From JBMNQH01 sp050944035 (GTDB lineage Bacteria > Bacillota > Clostridia > Oscillospirales > Oscillospiraceae): a DNA stretch of 64,000 nt. The stretch is from the NCBI GenBank assembly GCA_050944035.1, contig JBMNQH010000001.1, positions 248,001-312,000 of the forward strand, read 5' to 3'. Made by a program: the position numbers and the translations under genes. Positions 43,333-51,899 of this stretch are shown here, one piece after another. Position 1 is the first letter of the stretch. Each line of letters begins with the position of its first letter. The notes under the pieces were generated by a model, which saw only the letters and a list, made by a program, of their open reading frames with translations, ran no database searches and was not told where the DNA came from.

Positions 43333-45990
43333 ATGCAAAAGTATGGACTTAACGAGCTGAGAGAGATGTTTCTGAGCTTTTTCGAAACCAAGGGGCACTT
43401 ACGCCTTCCCAGCTTTTCGCTGGTTCCGAAAAACGACCCCTCTCTGTTGCTCATCAACTCCGGTATGGCACCGATGAAGCCTTATTTTACCGGGGAAATT
43501 GAGCCTCCCCGCCACCGCGTCTGCACCTGCCAAAAGTGCGTGCGTACCGGCGACATTGAGAACATCGGTAAGACTGCACGTCATGGCACCTATTTTGAGA
43601 TGCTTGGCAATTTTTCCTTTGGTGATTATTTTAAGCATGAAGCCATTGCATGGTGCTGGGAATTTTTGACTTCCCCCGACTGGGTTGGTCTGGATCCCGA
43701 TCGTCTCTATCCCTCCATTTATGTGGATGATGACGAAGCATTTGAAATCTGGACGAAGGAAATTGGCCTTGCGCCTGAGAAAATTACCCGTCTGGGAAAA
43801 GAAGATAACTTCTGGGAGCACGGTTCCGGTCCGTGCGGGCCCTGCAGTGAAGTGTATTTTGACCGTGGCGAGAAGTACGGTTGCGGAAGTCCTACCTGTG
43901 GCGTCGGTTGTGAGTGCGATCGCTATATCGAGGTCTGGAATAACGTATTCTCTCAGTTTAACAACGACGGCAACGGCAATTATACCGATCTGGTACAGAA
44001 AAATATTGATACTGGTATGGGGCTTGAGCGCTTGGCCTGCGTCTGCCAGGAGGTTGACTCTCTCTTTGATGTCGACACGGTCATGAATATCACCAATAAG
44101 GTCAGCGAGATCACAGGTGCAACCTATGGTCAGAGTGCAAAGATTGACGTCTCCCTGCGCGTAATTACCGACCATATCCGCAGCGCCACCTTTATGATCG
44201 GCGACGGTATTCTGCCCAGCAACGAAGGCCGTGGTTATGTTCTCCGTCGGCTGCTTCGCCGCGCCGCACGCCATGGTAAGCTCCTCGGTGTAAACGAGCC
44301 ATTTCTGTATCAGGTCTGCGAAACCGTTATCAGTGAAAATAAAGGCGCTTACAGCTATCTGGTGGAAAAACAGGCATACATCACCCGCATCATTCAGTCC
44401 GAAGAGGAAAGCTTTGCCAAGACGATCGACAGCGGCATGAAAATCCTGAATGATTTGATGGCAGAACACAAAGCAAAGAATGAAACGGTATTTTCCGGCG
44501 CTGATGCCTTCAAACTGGCTGATACCTACGGTTTCCCAATCGACCTCACAGAAGAGATTGTCGAAGAGGCCGGGATGACCGTTGACCGCGCAGGGTTTGA
44601 CGCCTGTTTGCAGGAGCAGAAGGAACGTGCCCGTGCAGCCCGCGCTGCAATGGGTGATCTTGCCTGGGCAGGTGTGGATCTCGGTTTGGATACAACGCCG
44701 ACAGCTTTTGTCGGCTATGACAGCTTGACCAGTGAAGGAACCGTTCTTGCCATTGTAGAGGACGGCGAGCTGTGTGCCACCGTCAACGAGGGGAAGGAAG
44801 CCATCATTGTCCTGAACCAGACCCCATTTTATGCAGAGATGGGCGGTCAGGTCGCGGATACCGGCAGTCTGACCATTGGCGACGCTGTGTTTGCAGTGCA
44901 CAATGTTCAGAAAAATAAGGGCGACAAATACCTGCACCACGGTGTGATGAAGCACGGTTCCATTTCTGTGGACGATGTTGTAACCGCTTCGGTTTGTCCT
45001 GAACACCGCAAAGCAATCATGCGTGCCCACAGCGCAACCCATCTGCTGCACGCCGCACTGCGCAAGGTGCTCGGCGACCATGTCGAGCAGGCTGGTTCTC
45101 TGGTAGAGCCGGACAAGCTCCGTTTTGATTTCACCCATTTTTCCGCAGTGACCCAGGAAGAGTTGATGCAGGTCGAGGAAATTGTCAATGAAATGGTTCT
45201 TGGCGGTGGCGAGATTGTGACCGATGTTATGGCGCTCGAGGATGCGAAGAAGCTGGGCGCTATGGCGCTGTTTGATGAAAAGTATGGCGATACTGTTCGC
45301 GTCGTCCGTATGAAGGACGAAGATGGTGCAGATTGCTCCATCGAGTTCTGCGGCGGAACACATTTGAATAATACAGCAAGGGTTGGCTCATTCCACATTA
45401 CCAGCGAGGGTTCTGTTGCCTCCGGTGTGCGCCGTATCGAGGCCAGTGTGGGCAAGAAGAATGTGGAAGATCTTCAAAATCTGGAGCGGCATCTGTATGC
45501 GGCCGCTGCAGAACTGAAGGCGACGCCCGACAACCTGGAAGAGAAAATCCAGACACAGTTGGACGAAATCCATGAAATGAAGAAGATCATTGAACAGTTC
45601 AAGAGCAGAGCGGCCATGGGCGAAGTGGCCAACTTCCTAGCTTCTTCCAAACAGGTTGGTGCGCTCAAGATCATCACGGCAAACCTGGGCGAAGTGGATG
45701 TGGATACCCTGCGTAAGATGGGTGACTTCCTCCGCGACAAGGAGTCTGCGGTTGTAGCTGTTCTGACTTCGGTCAACGGAGAAAAGATCTCGTTCCTGGC
45801 TGTATGCGGTTCGGATGCTGTGAAAGCTGGTGTCAAAGCCGGTGAGATTATCAAATCCGTTACCAAGATCTGCGGCGGTTCCGGCGGCGGCAAGCCCGAC
45901 AGTGCAATGGGCGGCGGTAAGGACAAGCTCAAGATCGACGATGCTCTGGCATCTGTAGACGATTTTGTAGCGGGAAAATTGGGTCTCTAA
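43333..45990 (+). CDS. alaS: Alanyl-tRNA synthetase
   Basis: Class II synthetase, 885 residues, ATG 43333 after GGGAGAG. The frame remains open 25 codons upstream but lacks a ribosome binding site there. N-terminal aminoacylation core: FFETKGHLRLPSFSLVP, NSGMAPMKPYFTGE, TGDIENIGKTARHGTYFEML. The editing domain has the zinc-binding HxxxH in HSATHLLHAALRKVLG and the CGGTHL cluster. A C-terminal coiled coil and a Gly-rich GGSGGGKPDSAMGGG segment complete the protein, as usual. Upstream lies a promoter and a terminator-like leader hairpin, so expression may be attenuated. Confidence 0.98.
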   Translation: MQKYGLNELREMFLSFFETKGHLRLPSFSLVPKNDPSLLLINSGMAPMKPYFTGEIEPPRHRVCTCQKCVRTGDIENIGKTARHGTYFEMLGNFSFGDYFKHEAIAWCWEFLTSPDWVGLDPDRLYPSIYVDDDEAFEIWTKEIGLAPEKITRLGKEDNFWEHGSGPCGPCSEVYFDRGEKYGCGSPTCGVGCECDRYIEVWNNVFSQFNNDGNGNYTDLVQKNIDTGMGLERLACVCQEVDSLFDVDTVMNITNKVSEITGATYGQSAKIDVSLRVITDHIRSATFMIGDGILPSNEGRGYVLRRLLRRAARHGKLLGVNEPFLYQVCETVISENKGAYSYLVEKQAYITRIIQSEEESFAKTIDSGMKILNDLMAEHKAKNETVFSGADAFKLADTYGFPIDLTEEIVEEAGMTVDRAGFDACLQEQKERARAARAAMGDLAWAGVDLGLDTTPTAFVGYDSLTSEGTVLAIVEDGELCATVNEGKEAIIVLNQTPFYAEMGGQVADTGSLTIGDAVFAVHNVQKNKGDKYLHHGVMKHGSISVDDVVTASVCPEHRKAIMRAHSATHLLHAALRKVLGDHVEQAGSLVEPDKLRFDFTHFSAVTQEELMQVEEIVNEMVLGGGEIVTDVMALEDAKKLGAMALFDEKYGDTVRVVRMKDEDGADCSIEFCGGTHLNNTARVGSFHITSEGSVASGVRRIEASVGKKNVEDLQNLERHLYAAAAELKATPDNLEEKIQTQLDEIHEMKKIIEQFKSRAAMGEVANFLASSKQVGALKIITANLGEVDVDTLRKMGDFLRDKESAVVAVLTSVNGEKISFLAVCGSDAVKAGVKAGEIIKSVTKICGGSGGGKPDSAMGGGKDKLKIDDALASVDDFVAGKLGL

Positions 45991-46011
45991 GACCAGAAAA
46001 GGAGAAGAATC

Positions 46012-46353
46012 ATGGCAGACTGTCTTTTTTGTAACATTGCGGCGGGAGAAATTCCTTCTACCTGCCTTTATGATGACGGCAATGTATTTGCCTTTCAGGA
46101 TATTAACCCACAGGCACCTGTACACTTTTTGGTGATCCCCAAGGTGCACATCGCGGGCGCTGCGGAAATCACGGCAGAAAATTCTGACTTGGTTGCCAAA
46201 TGTTTTGAAGTGATTGCCAAGCTGGCAAAAGAACAGGGATTGGAAAACGGGTATCGCGTCATCACGAATAATGGCGCAGATGCAGGCCAGACGGTACATC
46301 ATCTCCATTTCCATGTCCTTGGCGGCAAGGCAATGGGCGAAAAAATGGTCTGA
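46012..46353 (+). CDS. HIT family protein (HinT-like)
   Basis: Purine nucleotide phosphoramidase of the histidine-triad family, 113 residues, full length. CLFCNIAAGEIPS at the start, then IPKVHIAGAAEI, and the triad HHLHFHVLGG at the C-terminus with the catalytic histidines. ATG 46012 follows AGGAGAAG. It lies 21 bases after alaS and likely shares its transcript; alaS activates alanine as an adenylate, and HinT proteins hydrolyse aminoacyl adenylates, so a housekeeping link is plausible, though this is inference. A hairpin terminator follows. Confidence 0.95.
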   Translation: MADCLFCNIAAGEIPSTCLYDDGNVFAFQDINPQAPVHFLVIPKVHIAGAAEITAENSDLVAKCFEVIAKLAKEQGLENGYRVITNNGADAGQTVHHLHFHVLGGKAMGEKMV

Positions 46354-46383
46354 TTGACCGTACAGACTGCTGATTTATTGAAT

Positions 46384-46416
46384 CAAATGGCGGGACAATC
46401 GTTGTCCCGCCATTTG
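46384..46416 (+). terminator. Hairpin terminator after the HIT gene
   Basis: A 15-bp perfect stem, 46384-46398 with 46102 plus 300 to 46416 (that is 46402-46416), loop TCG. The stem's own T's (CATTTG) partly replace a separate T-run, so termination strength is uncertain. Confidence 0.75.
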
Positions 46417-46433
46417 TGTCATTGAGGTGTGCG

Positions 46434-48779
46434 ATGCGAAAGATGCCAATTAAACATCAAAAACCGGTTGTCCGAACGCTCGCGTGGGTAGCACTGAGTT
46501 ACGCGGTCGGTATTTTTCTTGCGCAGTATTTTCTGCCGACGGACTGGTGTCTGCCAGGAGCGGTTATTCTGGTGCTGCTTTCCGGATTGGGATGTTTCTT
46601 GAAAGGAAGCATGAGACAGCGTGTATGGTTGCTCTGCATTCCCATGTGTGTCGGATTGCTGTGGAATACATTGTATACTGTCTGGTTTGTGGACCCGTCC
46701 GAGGCATTGGTCGGGGAGGAATATACGATCAGCGGATACGTGACGGATTACGTCGAGGACTTTGGTGCGTATCAGTGTGTTACCATCCGACAAACCGGCG
46801 AGCAGCTGCCAAAGGTCAAGACACGGCTCTATGATTATGACAACCATTTGCCGGAGAATTTGACGCCAGGCGACACAATTACAGCAACTGTCAAGATCAC
46901 ATCGGCATTGACAGCTGGAGGAGAATTGACGGACAGTTTCACGTCGGACGGCATTTTTATGCGCGCGTATCTTCGTGGGGATGCTGCGATTACCGGACAA
47001 TCCTCTGTTGCTGTCGTACTATATTTTCCAGTTCGCGTTTGTCACAGACTATTGTTTGCCGTTGAGACCGCATTTCCAGAAGATGTGTTTGGACTGCTTG
47101 CTGCGGTATTGACCGGAGACCGAACCGCATTGTATGAGAATTCAGCACTTTATACCGATATGAAGCTGTCGGGTATTGTTCATGTGGTTGCAGTTTCCGG
47201 TATGCACGTTGCGCTGTTGTGTGCTTTCCTGTTTTTGCTTTTCGGGCATTATCGAACTTCGATCTTTGGCATTCCATTGATCTGGTTGTTTGCCATGATG
47301 ACCGGACTGAACCCGTCTGTGGTTCGTGCAGCCTTTATGCAGACAGTGCTGTTATTGGCGCCACTGCTCAAACGGGACAGCGATCCGATCACTTCGCTTT
47401 CAGCATCATGGATGCTTCTTATCCTCATCAATCCCTATGCGATCAAAAGTGTCGGGTTGCAGCTGACGTTTGCAGCGACTGCGGGGCTTCTTTTGCTCTC
47501 GTCGAAGATTTTCGCCTGGTTTACGGCAAATGGGGAACGGTGTGCGGCAAAAGCTTCAAAACTTCCGAAATGTTTGGTAAAAGTGCAGAACACAGTACGC
47601 GATTTCTGCGTTGCAAGCATCAGCGCGACAATTGGCGCCACTGTGTTTACCGTACCGATTGTGGCATATTACTTTGGCTATGTTTCCGTTTATGCCGTTT
47701 TGACCAATCTGTTGATTGTGCCGGCTATTACCATCCTGTTTTGCGGTGGGTATGTTGTCATCTTACTTACACTGTTGTTGCCGTCGTTTGGAGCGCTCTT
47801 GGGCAGCGTGCTGGCTTGGGTTGCAAGGTATGCAATTTGGGTGATCCATCGTGTGGCTGCATTGCCGTATTCTGCGGTTTATACTACGAATCCACAAATT
47901 GTGGTTTGGATTGGGTTTGTTTATATTCTGTTTTTTGTCAGCTATTGCCTTCGTGAACGGCAGAACCGATTTCGACCGATTCTTCCAATCTGTATGAGTC
48001 TCTGCACACTTTGTGCTGTGCTATTTTTGGAAATCGTCGGAGACGGAAAGGATTCCATTACCGTTCTGGATGTTGGACAGGGGCAGTGTATCGCGGCATT
48101 TACGGATCGTGCGACGGTATTGATTGACTGCGGGGGTAGTGGATCCGGTGCAGCGGGAAGTACTGCGGCTGCTTATCTGCACGGTCATGGCCGGGATACT
48201 GTGGATGCATTGATTTTGACCCATTTGCACGTGGATCATACCAATGGGATAGAAATGCTCTACAACAGTGTGGAGATCGAACGTATCATATTACCATCCA
48301 ATGTGGATGACAGCGATGCCATGTTAGACGTTCTTCTGGATCTTGCAGAAGAGCACCATACAAAACTCTACTTTATAGAAGAAGATACTGTGTTGACCGT
48401 CGGAGCGCTCACAGTGCCGCTCTATGTTTCCAATCGAGCGAAGGGGCGCTCTGCCAACGAACGCGGGCTTTTGTTGCTGGCGGACTTCGGTGACTTTGAG
48501 GCGCTGATGACTGGGGACGCTGATATCGAGACGGAGCAGGACTTTTTGAACCGGGAAGGCCTGCCGGATATCGAGCTGTTGGTCGTTGGTCATCACGGAT
48601 CCAAATACGCAACTTGTCAGCAGCTGCTGGACAAGCTGCAGCCGGAAGTTGCAGCTATTTCTGTGGGCTACAACAACTATGGGCATCCAACCGAAGAGGT
48701 TTTGGAGCGCTTGAAAGCGTTGAATCTGGAAGTTTACCGGACGGATTGCGATGGAACGATTACAATAAAGGTAGGATAA
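46434..48779 (+). CDS. comEC: ComEC/Rec2 DNA uptake channel protein
   Basis: Membrane channel through which single-stranded DNA enters competent cells, 781 residues. Start ATG 46434 follows GAGGTG. Two N-terminal membrane segments, an OB-fold region (DUF4131, about 90-180), then the competence domain with many membrane helices including LSGIVHVVAVSGMHVALL and NPSVVRAAFMQTVLLLAP. The C-terminal metallo-beta-lactamase-like domain has VLDVGQGQC, LTHLHVDHTNG (the HxHxDH motif) and VVGHHGSK; the metal ligands appear intact. Together with dprA at 20.4 kb it suggests natural transformation is at least partly kept; comEA and comGA are outside the window. Confidence 0.96.
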   Translation: MRKMPIKHQKPVVRTLAWVALSYAVGIFLAQYFLPTDWCLPGAVILVLLSGLGCFLKGSMRQRVWLLCIPMCVGLLWNTLYTVWFVDPSEALVGEEYTISGYVTDYVEDFGAYQCVTIRQTGEQLPKVKTRLYDYDNHLPENLTPGDTITATVKITSALTAGGELTDSFTSDGIFMRAYLRGDAAITGQSSVAVVLYFPVRVCHRLLFAVETAFPEDVFGLLAAVLTGDRTALYENSALYTDMKLSGIVHVVAVSGMHVALLCAFLFLLFGHYRTSIFGIPLIWLFAMMTGLNPSVVRAAFMQTVLLLAPLLKRDSDPITSLSASWMLLILINPYAIKSVGLQLTFAATAGLLLLSSKIFAWFTANGERCAAKASKLPKCLVKVQNTVRDFCVASISATIGATVFTVPIVAYYFGYVSVYAVLTNLLIVPAITILFCGGYVVILLTLLLPSFGALLGSVLAWVARYAIWVIHRVAALPYSAVYTTNPQIVVWIGFVYILFFVSYCLRERQNRFRPILPICMSLCTLCAVLFLEIVGDGKDSITVLDVGQGQCIAAFTDRATVLIDCGGSGSGAAGSTAAAYLHGHGRDTVDALILTHLHVDHTNGIEMLYNSVEIERIILPSNVDDSDAMLDVLLDLAEEHHTKLYFIEEDTVLTVGALTVPLYVSNRAKGRSANERGLLLLADFGDFEALMTGDADIETEQDFLNREGLPDIELLVVGHHGSKYATCQQLLDKLQPEVAAISVGYNNYGHPTEEVLERLKALNLEVYRTDCDGTITIKVG

Positions 48780-48783
48780 TGCT

Positions 48784-49833
48784 ATGGCAGCGATTGCATC
48801 AAGAGGAAAACAGGCAAAATTTGACTATGCGGCCGCAGTGCGCAATTTACGTGACGAGGGACCACAGCGCATCTATCTGCTATATGGAGAAGAGGATTAT
48901 CTGCGGGAACAGTTTTTTGAAGAACTCAAAAAACTGACAGTAGATCCTTTCACGGCGGACTTTAACCACAAACGGATTATGGATCTCAGTACAGGGATGG
49001 ATGATCTGCGGGAGGCAGTGGAGGCCCTCCCATTCTTTGCAGAACGGACTTTGGTAGAAGTACGGGAGTTTGATCCAGCGAAGCTCAAGGAGCGCGATCT
49101 GGAGCAGCTGAAGGCCTTGATCCAGGACATTCCGGAATATTGCACTTTGGTGTTGGTGCCGCCGACAGGAAAAGATCCGGACGGACGTCTGGCGGTTGTC
49201 AAGGCGATTCGGAAACAGGGAAAGGCCATTGAATTTACAGCGCAGGGGGAATCCATGTTGTGTAATTGGATCCGCCGCCGGTTTCGTGCCATGGATAAAG
49301 AGATCAGTGACGCAGCGGCAGAACATCTTGTCTTTGTATCCGGTAGTCTGATGAATCAGTTGATTATGGAAATTGAAAAGGTTGCCGGGTATGCGAAAGG
49401 AACCGAAGTGACAGTACAGGATATTGACGCGGTAGTAACCCGTTTGCCGGAGAGCAATATTTTCGAGATGACAGAACGGCTGGCAAAACGGGATTTTAAC
49501 GGGGCAGCTGCCATTGCTGCTGACCTGCTCCGCAACAAAGAACACCCCATTATGCTGACAGCAATGGTCGGACAGCAATTCCGCCGCCTGTATGTGGCAA
49601 AGCTCTCGATGGAGGAAAGTCTTGGAAGCGATTATGTCCAAGAAGCCTGCGGGATCAAGCATATGTTTATTCTGAAACGTTTGATGGCAGCAGCACAGGG
49701 GTTTTCTCTGCAACAGTTGGCATGTGCCGTGACGCTGTGTGCGGAAACCGATTTTGCAATGAAGAGTTCCGGAGGTGACAGCGAGGAACGATTTAAGGAT
49801 CTTCTGCTGCGGCTGGCGTTGGAGGCTGTGTAG
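48784..49833 (+). CDS. holA: DNA polymerase III delta subunit
   Basis: Clamp-loader wrench subunit that opens the beta ring, 349 residues. It begins with RIYLLYGEEDYLREQFFEEL, the N-terminal delta signature, and keeps TLVLVPPTGKDPDGRLAVVKAI and PESNIFEMTERLAKRDFNGAAAI in the middle and collar domains. ATG 48784 lies 4 bases after comEC, the common comEC-holA pair of Firmicutes. In Bacillus rpsT follows; here a toprim nuclease gene follows immediately (stop TAG at 49831-49833, next start 49835). Confidence 0.93.
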   Translation: MAAIASRGKQAKFDYAAAVRNLRDEGPQRIYLLYGEEDYLREQFFEELKKLTVDPFTADFNHKRIMDLSTGMDDLREAVEALPFFAERTLVEVREFDPAKLKERDLEQLKALIQDIPEYCTLVLVPPTGKDPDGRLAVVKAIRKQGKAIEFTAQGESMLCNWIRRRFRAMDKEISDAAAEHLVFVSGSLMNQLIMEIEKVAGYAKGTEVTVQDIDAVVTRLPESNIFEMTERLAKRDFNGAAAIAADLLRNKEHPIMLTAMVGQQFRRLYVAKLSMEESLGSDYVQEACGIKHMFILKRLMAAAQGFSLQQLACAVTLCAETDFAMKSSGGDSEERFKDLLLRLALEAV

Positions 49834-49834
49834 T

Positions 49835-50446
49835 ATGGTAAAGGTGAAAGAGGTTATCGTCGTAGAGGGGCGATATGACAAAAATACGTTGTTGCAGGTA
49901 GTCGATGCGGTGATTGTAGAGACAGCGGGTTTTGGAATTTTCAACGATGCAGAGAAGCTGGCGCTTATCCGCAGACTGGCAGAACGACAGGGGATTGTGG
50001 TACTGACGGACAGTGACGGAGCTGGTTTTGTCATCCGCAACTATCTGAAAGGTGCCATCGATCCGGCTAAGGTAAAGCATGCGTATATCCCCGATGTGGA
50101 AGGACGGGAAAAAAGAAAACGCTCCTATTCAAAGGAGCGTAAGTTAGGAGTAGAGGGGATGAGGCCAGAGGTGCTGATCGACGCATTGCGCCGCAGCGGC
50201 GCGACGTTGGACAATACGCCGGGTTCCATACCGGAGTTGCGCATCAGCAAGGCGGATCTCTATGCTGCCGGACTTTCCGGAAGGCAGGACAGCGCGGCAA
50301 AACGGCAGGCACTGCTGAGACACCTGGAACTTCCGGCATGTCTTTCGCCCAATGCATTGCTGGATGTGCTCAATGCGCTCATGACCAGAGAGGCATTTCT
50401 GCAAGTTATTTCTTCTGAAACTGTTCCTCTATACAGGCCGAGGTGA
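49835..50446 (+). CDS. Toprim nuclease, RNase M5-like (DUF4093 C-terminus)
   Basis: A 203-residue protein starting at ATG 49835, with GGAGG 9 bases upstream inside holA. The toprim domain opens VIVVEGRYDKN with the catalytic glutamate, and contains LTDSDGAGFVIRN with the two metal-binding aspartates. A basic stretch (GREKRKRSYSKERKLG) leads to the C-terminal DUF4093-like part. RNase M5 matures 5S rRNA in Bacillus with L18; the same domain pairing makes that the best guess, but rnmV is normally beside ksgA and that partner is missing here. Its end overlaps a minus-strand small ORF by 41 bases. Confidence 0.78.
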   Translation: MVKVKEVIVVEGRYDKNTLLQVVDAVIVETAGFGIFNDAEKLALIRRLAERQGIVVLTDSDGAGFVIRNYLKGAIDPAKVKHAYIPDVEGREKRKRSYSKERKLGVEGMRPEVLIDALRRSGATLDNTPGSIPELRISKADLYAAGLSGRQDSAAKRQALLRHLELPACLSPNALLDVLNALMTREAFLQVISSETVPLYRPR

Positions 50447-50660
50447 TGGCAGCGAGCAGTAGAAAAACGACAGGGAGCTGTGTGAGCTCGTATGCCAGAC
50501 GAAAGAGCCGCAGATTTGCATGGGACTCCGGCCCGATATGTACCAAAATGGCAAAGGAACAGAGCAACAGAAATGCAGAAAAGATAAGAGAACCCAAAAG
50601 CACGCGCCAAGCCGGTTCACATACGGAAAGAATGCGCCGCAGAATGGAAGCAAGTTGCAT
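50406..50660 (-). CDS. Small two-helix membrane protein
   Basis: An 84-residue ORF on the minus strand, start ATG 50660 (MQLASILRRILSVCEPAWR). Two membrane segments are predicted, about 20-43 (VLLGSLIFSAFLLLCSFAIL) and 60-76 (LTQLPVVFLLLAAITS), with a short polar tail. I recognise no family. Its ribosome binding site AGGAGG (50672-50677) is 11 bases upstream and forms part of the terminator hairpin of the upstream ddh gene, so expression would depend on opening that hairpin. The end overlaps the toprim gene by 41 bases. It could be a real small protein or chance. Confidence 0.5.
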   Translation of the reverse strand: MQLASILRRILSVCEPAWRVLLGSLIFSAFLLLCSFAILVHIGPESHANLRLFRLAYELTQLPVVFLLLAAITSACIEEQFQKK

Positions 50661-50664
50661 CGTA

Positions 50665-50704
50665 AAAAGCACCTCCTGTCCCCAGTATAAAGGGATGGAG
50701 GTGC
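50665..50704 (-). terminator. Intrinsic terminator after ddh, overlapping the next ORF's ribosome binding site
   Basis: On the minus strand GCACCTCC, a bulged TCCC/GGGA inner stem, and GGAGGTGC followed by TTTTT. It also has an A-rich start and T-containing end on the plus strand, so it can act both ways. The GGAGG of the right arm is also the ribosome binding site of the small membrane ORF. Confidence 0.8.
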
Positions 50705-50713
50705 TTTCTTCAA
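50684..50713 (-). promoter_or_regulatory. Possible promoter for the small membrane ORF
   Basis: Minus strand TTGAAG (50713-50708), 18-base spacer, TATACT (50689-50684). The -10 lies in the loop of the ddh terminator. The predicted transcript would begin almost at the ribosome binding site. Confidence 0.4.
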
Positions 50714-50751
50714 TGCAAAAATTTTGGTAATTTTAGTAACAAACAATTGAA

Positions 50752-51735
50752 TCACAGCATATGCGCACGAATTTCTTCACCGCTGAACGGGGAAAGATCT
50801 GCGGGGGCAACGTCAAACACGGTGTTGCAGCCAACACAGCCGCGCGTATGCATGCGGTAAGCAGCTCTTGCGTAAGCAGTTAGAACACAAGCAGTGAATT
50901 CAGGATTGGAATCCAGCTTTAAGCTATACTCGATGACATGGGAATTTTCATTGTTCCAGCCGGTTTTGCCGCTGCGAATGACCATACCGCCGTGCGGGAT
51001 GCCACTATGGTTGGCCTTCAATTCTTCCATGGAGATGAAATGGACAGTGGTATCATAGTCCGCGAAATAGTTCGGCATTGTTTTGATTTCCTGTTCGATG
51101 CGGGCAAGGTCGGCGCCTTCTTCTGTCACAACGTAGCACTCACGGATATGTTTTTCACGTGTTGTCAGCACAGGATTTTCGCCGGCACGAACCGAGGCGA
51201 CGGCGCTGTCGATGGGGACAGTGTACTGTCTGGCATCCAGAACACCATCAATGCGGCGAATGGCATCAGAATGCCCCTGGCTAACGCCACGGCCCCAGAA
51301 GGTATAATCGCTGCCGTCAACCAGAATGGTGTTTGCATACAGGCGATTCAGAGAGAACATACCAGGATCCCAGCCGACGGAGATCATCGCGATGTGACCA
51401 GAGTCCTTTGCAGCTGCGTCAACAGCAGCGAAATGCTGCGGAATATTGACATGGGTATCAAAACTGTCGATAACATTAAAGTCTTTTGCAAGTGCGGGAG
51501 TCATAGCAGGCAGATCGGTTGCCGAACCGCCGCAGATAATCAGAACATCGATTTCATCTTTATGTGCGGCAGCGTCTGCCAATGCGTATACGGGAACGCC
51601 GGTTGTCTGGGGAATCAGAGATTCCGGTGCACGACGGGTAAAAATTGCAGCGAGTTCCATGTCAGGGTTCTGGCGGACGGCGCATTCTACGCCGCGGCCA
51701 AGGTTGCCATAACCTGCAATACCAATACGGATCAT
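50752..51735 (-). CDS. ddh: meso-Diaminopimelate D-dehydrogenase
   Basis: One-step conversion of tetrahydrodipicolinate with ammonia and NADPH to meso-diaminopimelate for peptidoglycan and lysine, 327 residues. The NADPH-binding fold has RIGIAGYGNLGRGVE at the N-terminus; VLIICGGSATDLP and SFDTHVNIPQHF with SVGWDPGMFSLNRLY match the family. ATG 51735 follows GAGGT. It is cotranscribed with nothing obvious: gdhA's terminator lies upstream at 51813-51859. The enzyme consumes ammonia, so its position next to gdhA and glnA could be functional, which is inference. Confidence 0.95.
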   Translation of the reverse strand: MIRIGIAGYGNLGRGVECAVRQNPDMELAAIFTRRAPESLIPQTTGVPVYALADAAAHKDEIDVLIICGGSATDLPAMTPALAKDFNVIDSFDTHVNIPQHFAAVDAAAKDSGHIAMISVGWDPGMFSLNRLYANTILVDGSDYTFWGRGVSQGHSDAIRRIDGVLDARQYTVPIDSAVASVRAGENPVLTTREKHIRECYVVTEEGADLARIEQEIKTMPNYFADYDTTVHFISMEELKANHSGIPHGGMVIRSGKTGWNNENSHVIEYSLKLDSNPEFTACVLTAYARAAYRMHTRGCVGCNTVFDVAPADLSPFSGEEIRAHML

Positions 51736-51812
51736 AATTTATTACCTCAAATCTCAATATTCGACAATACAAAATCTTAATCAACGCAAACGGTCTGATT
51801 TTTAAACAAAAC

Positions 51813-51859
51813 CCGCGGCAGGGGACAGGATCCTTACAGATCGAGATACCCTGCCGCGG
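51813..51859 (-). terminator. Intrinsic terminator after gdhA
   Basis: CCGCGGCAGGG (51859-51849 on the minus strand) pairs perfectly with CCCTGCCGCGG (51823-51813), 11 bp, 25-base loop, followed on the minus strand by GTTTTGTTT. It separates gdhA from ddh. Confidence 0.88.
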
Positions 51860-51899
51860 TAACAGATACCTATAGACTAGGTAATATACAAATCAGCAA

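Noticed and set aside
43399..45363. A 654-codon open frame antisense to alaS
   Set aside because: Shadow of alaS codon bias; no ribosome binding site or recognisable motif.
47219..47956. A 245-codon frame inside comEC
   Set aside because: Out-of-frame shadow of a membrane-protein gene; no start signal; comEC frame is intact through this region.
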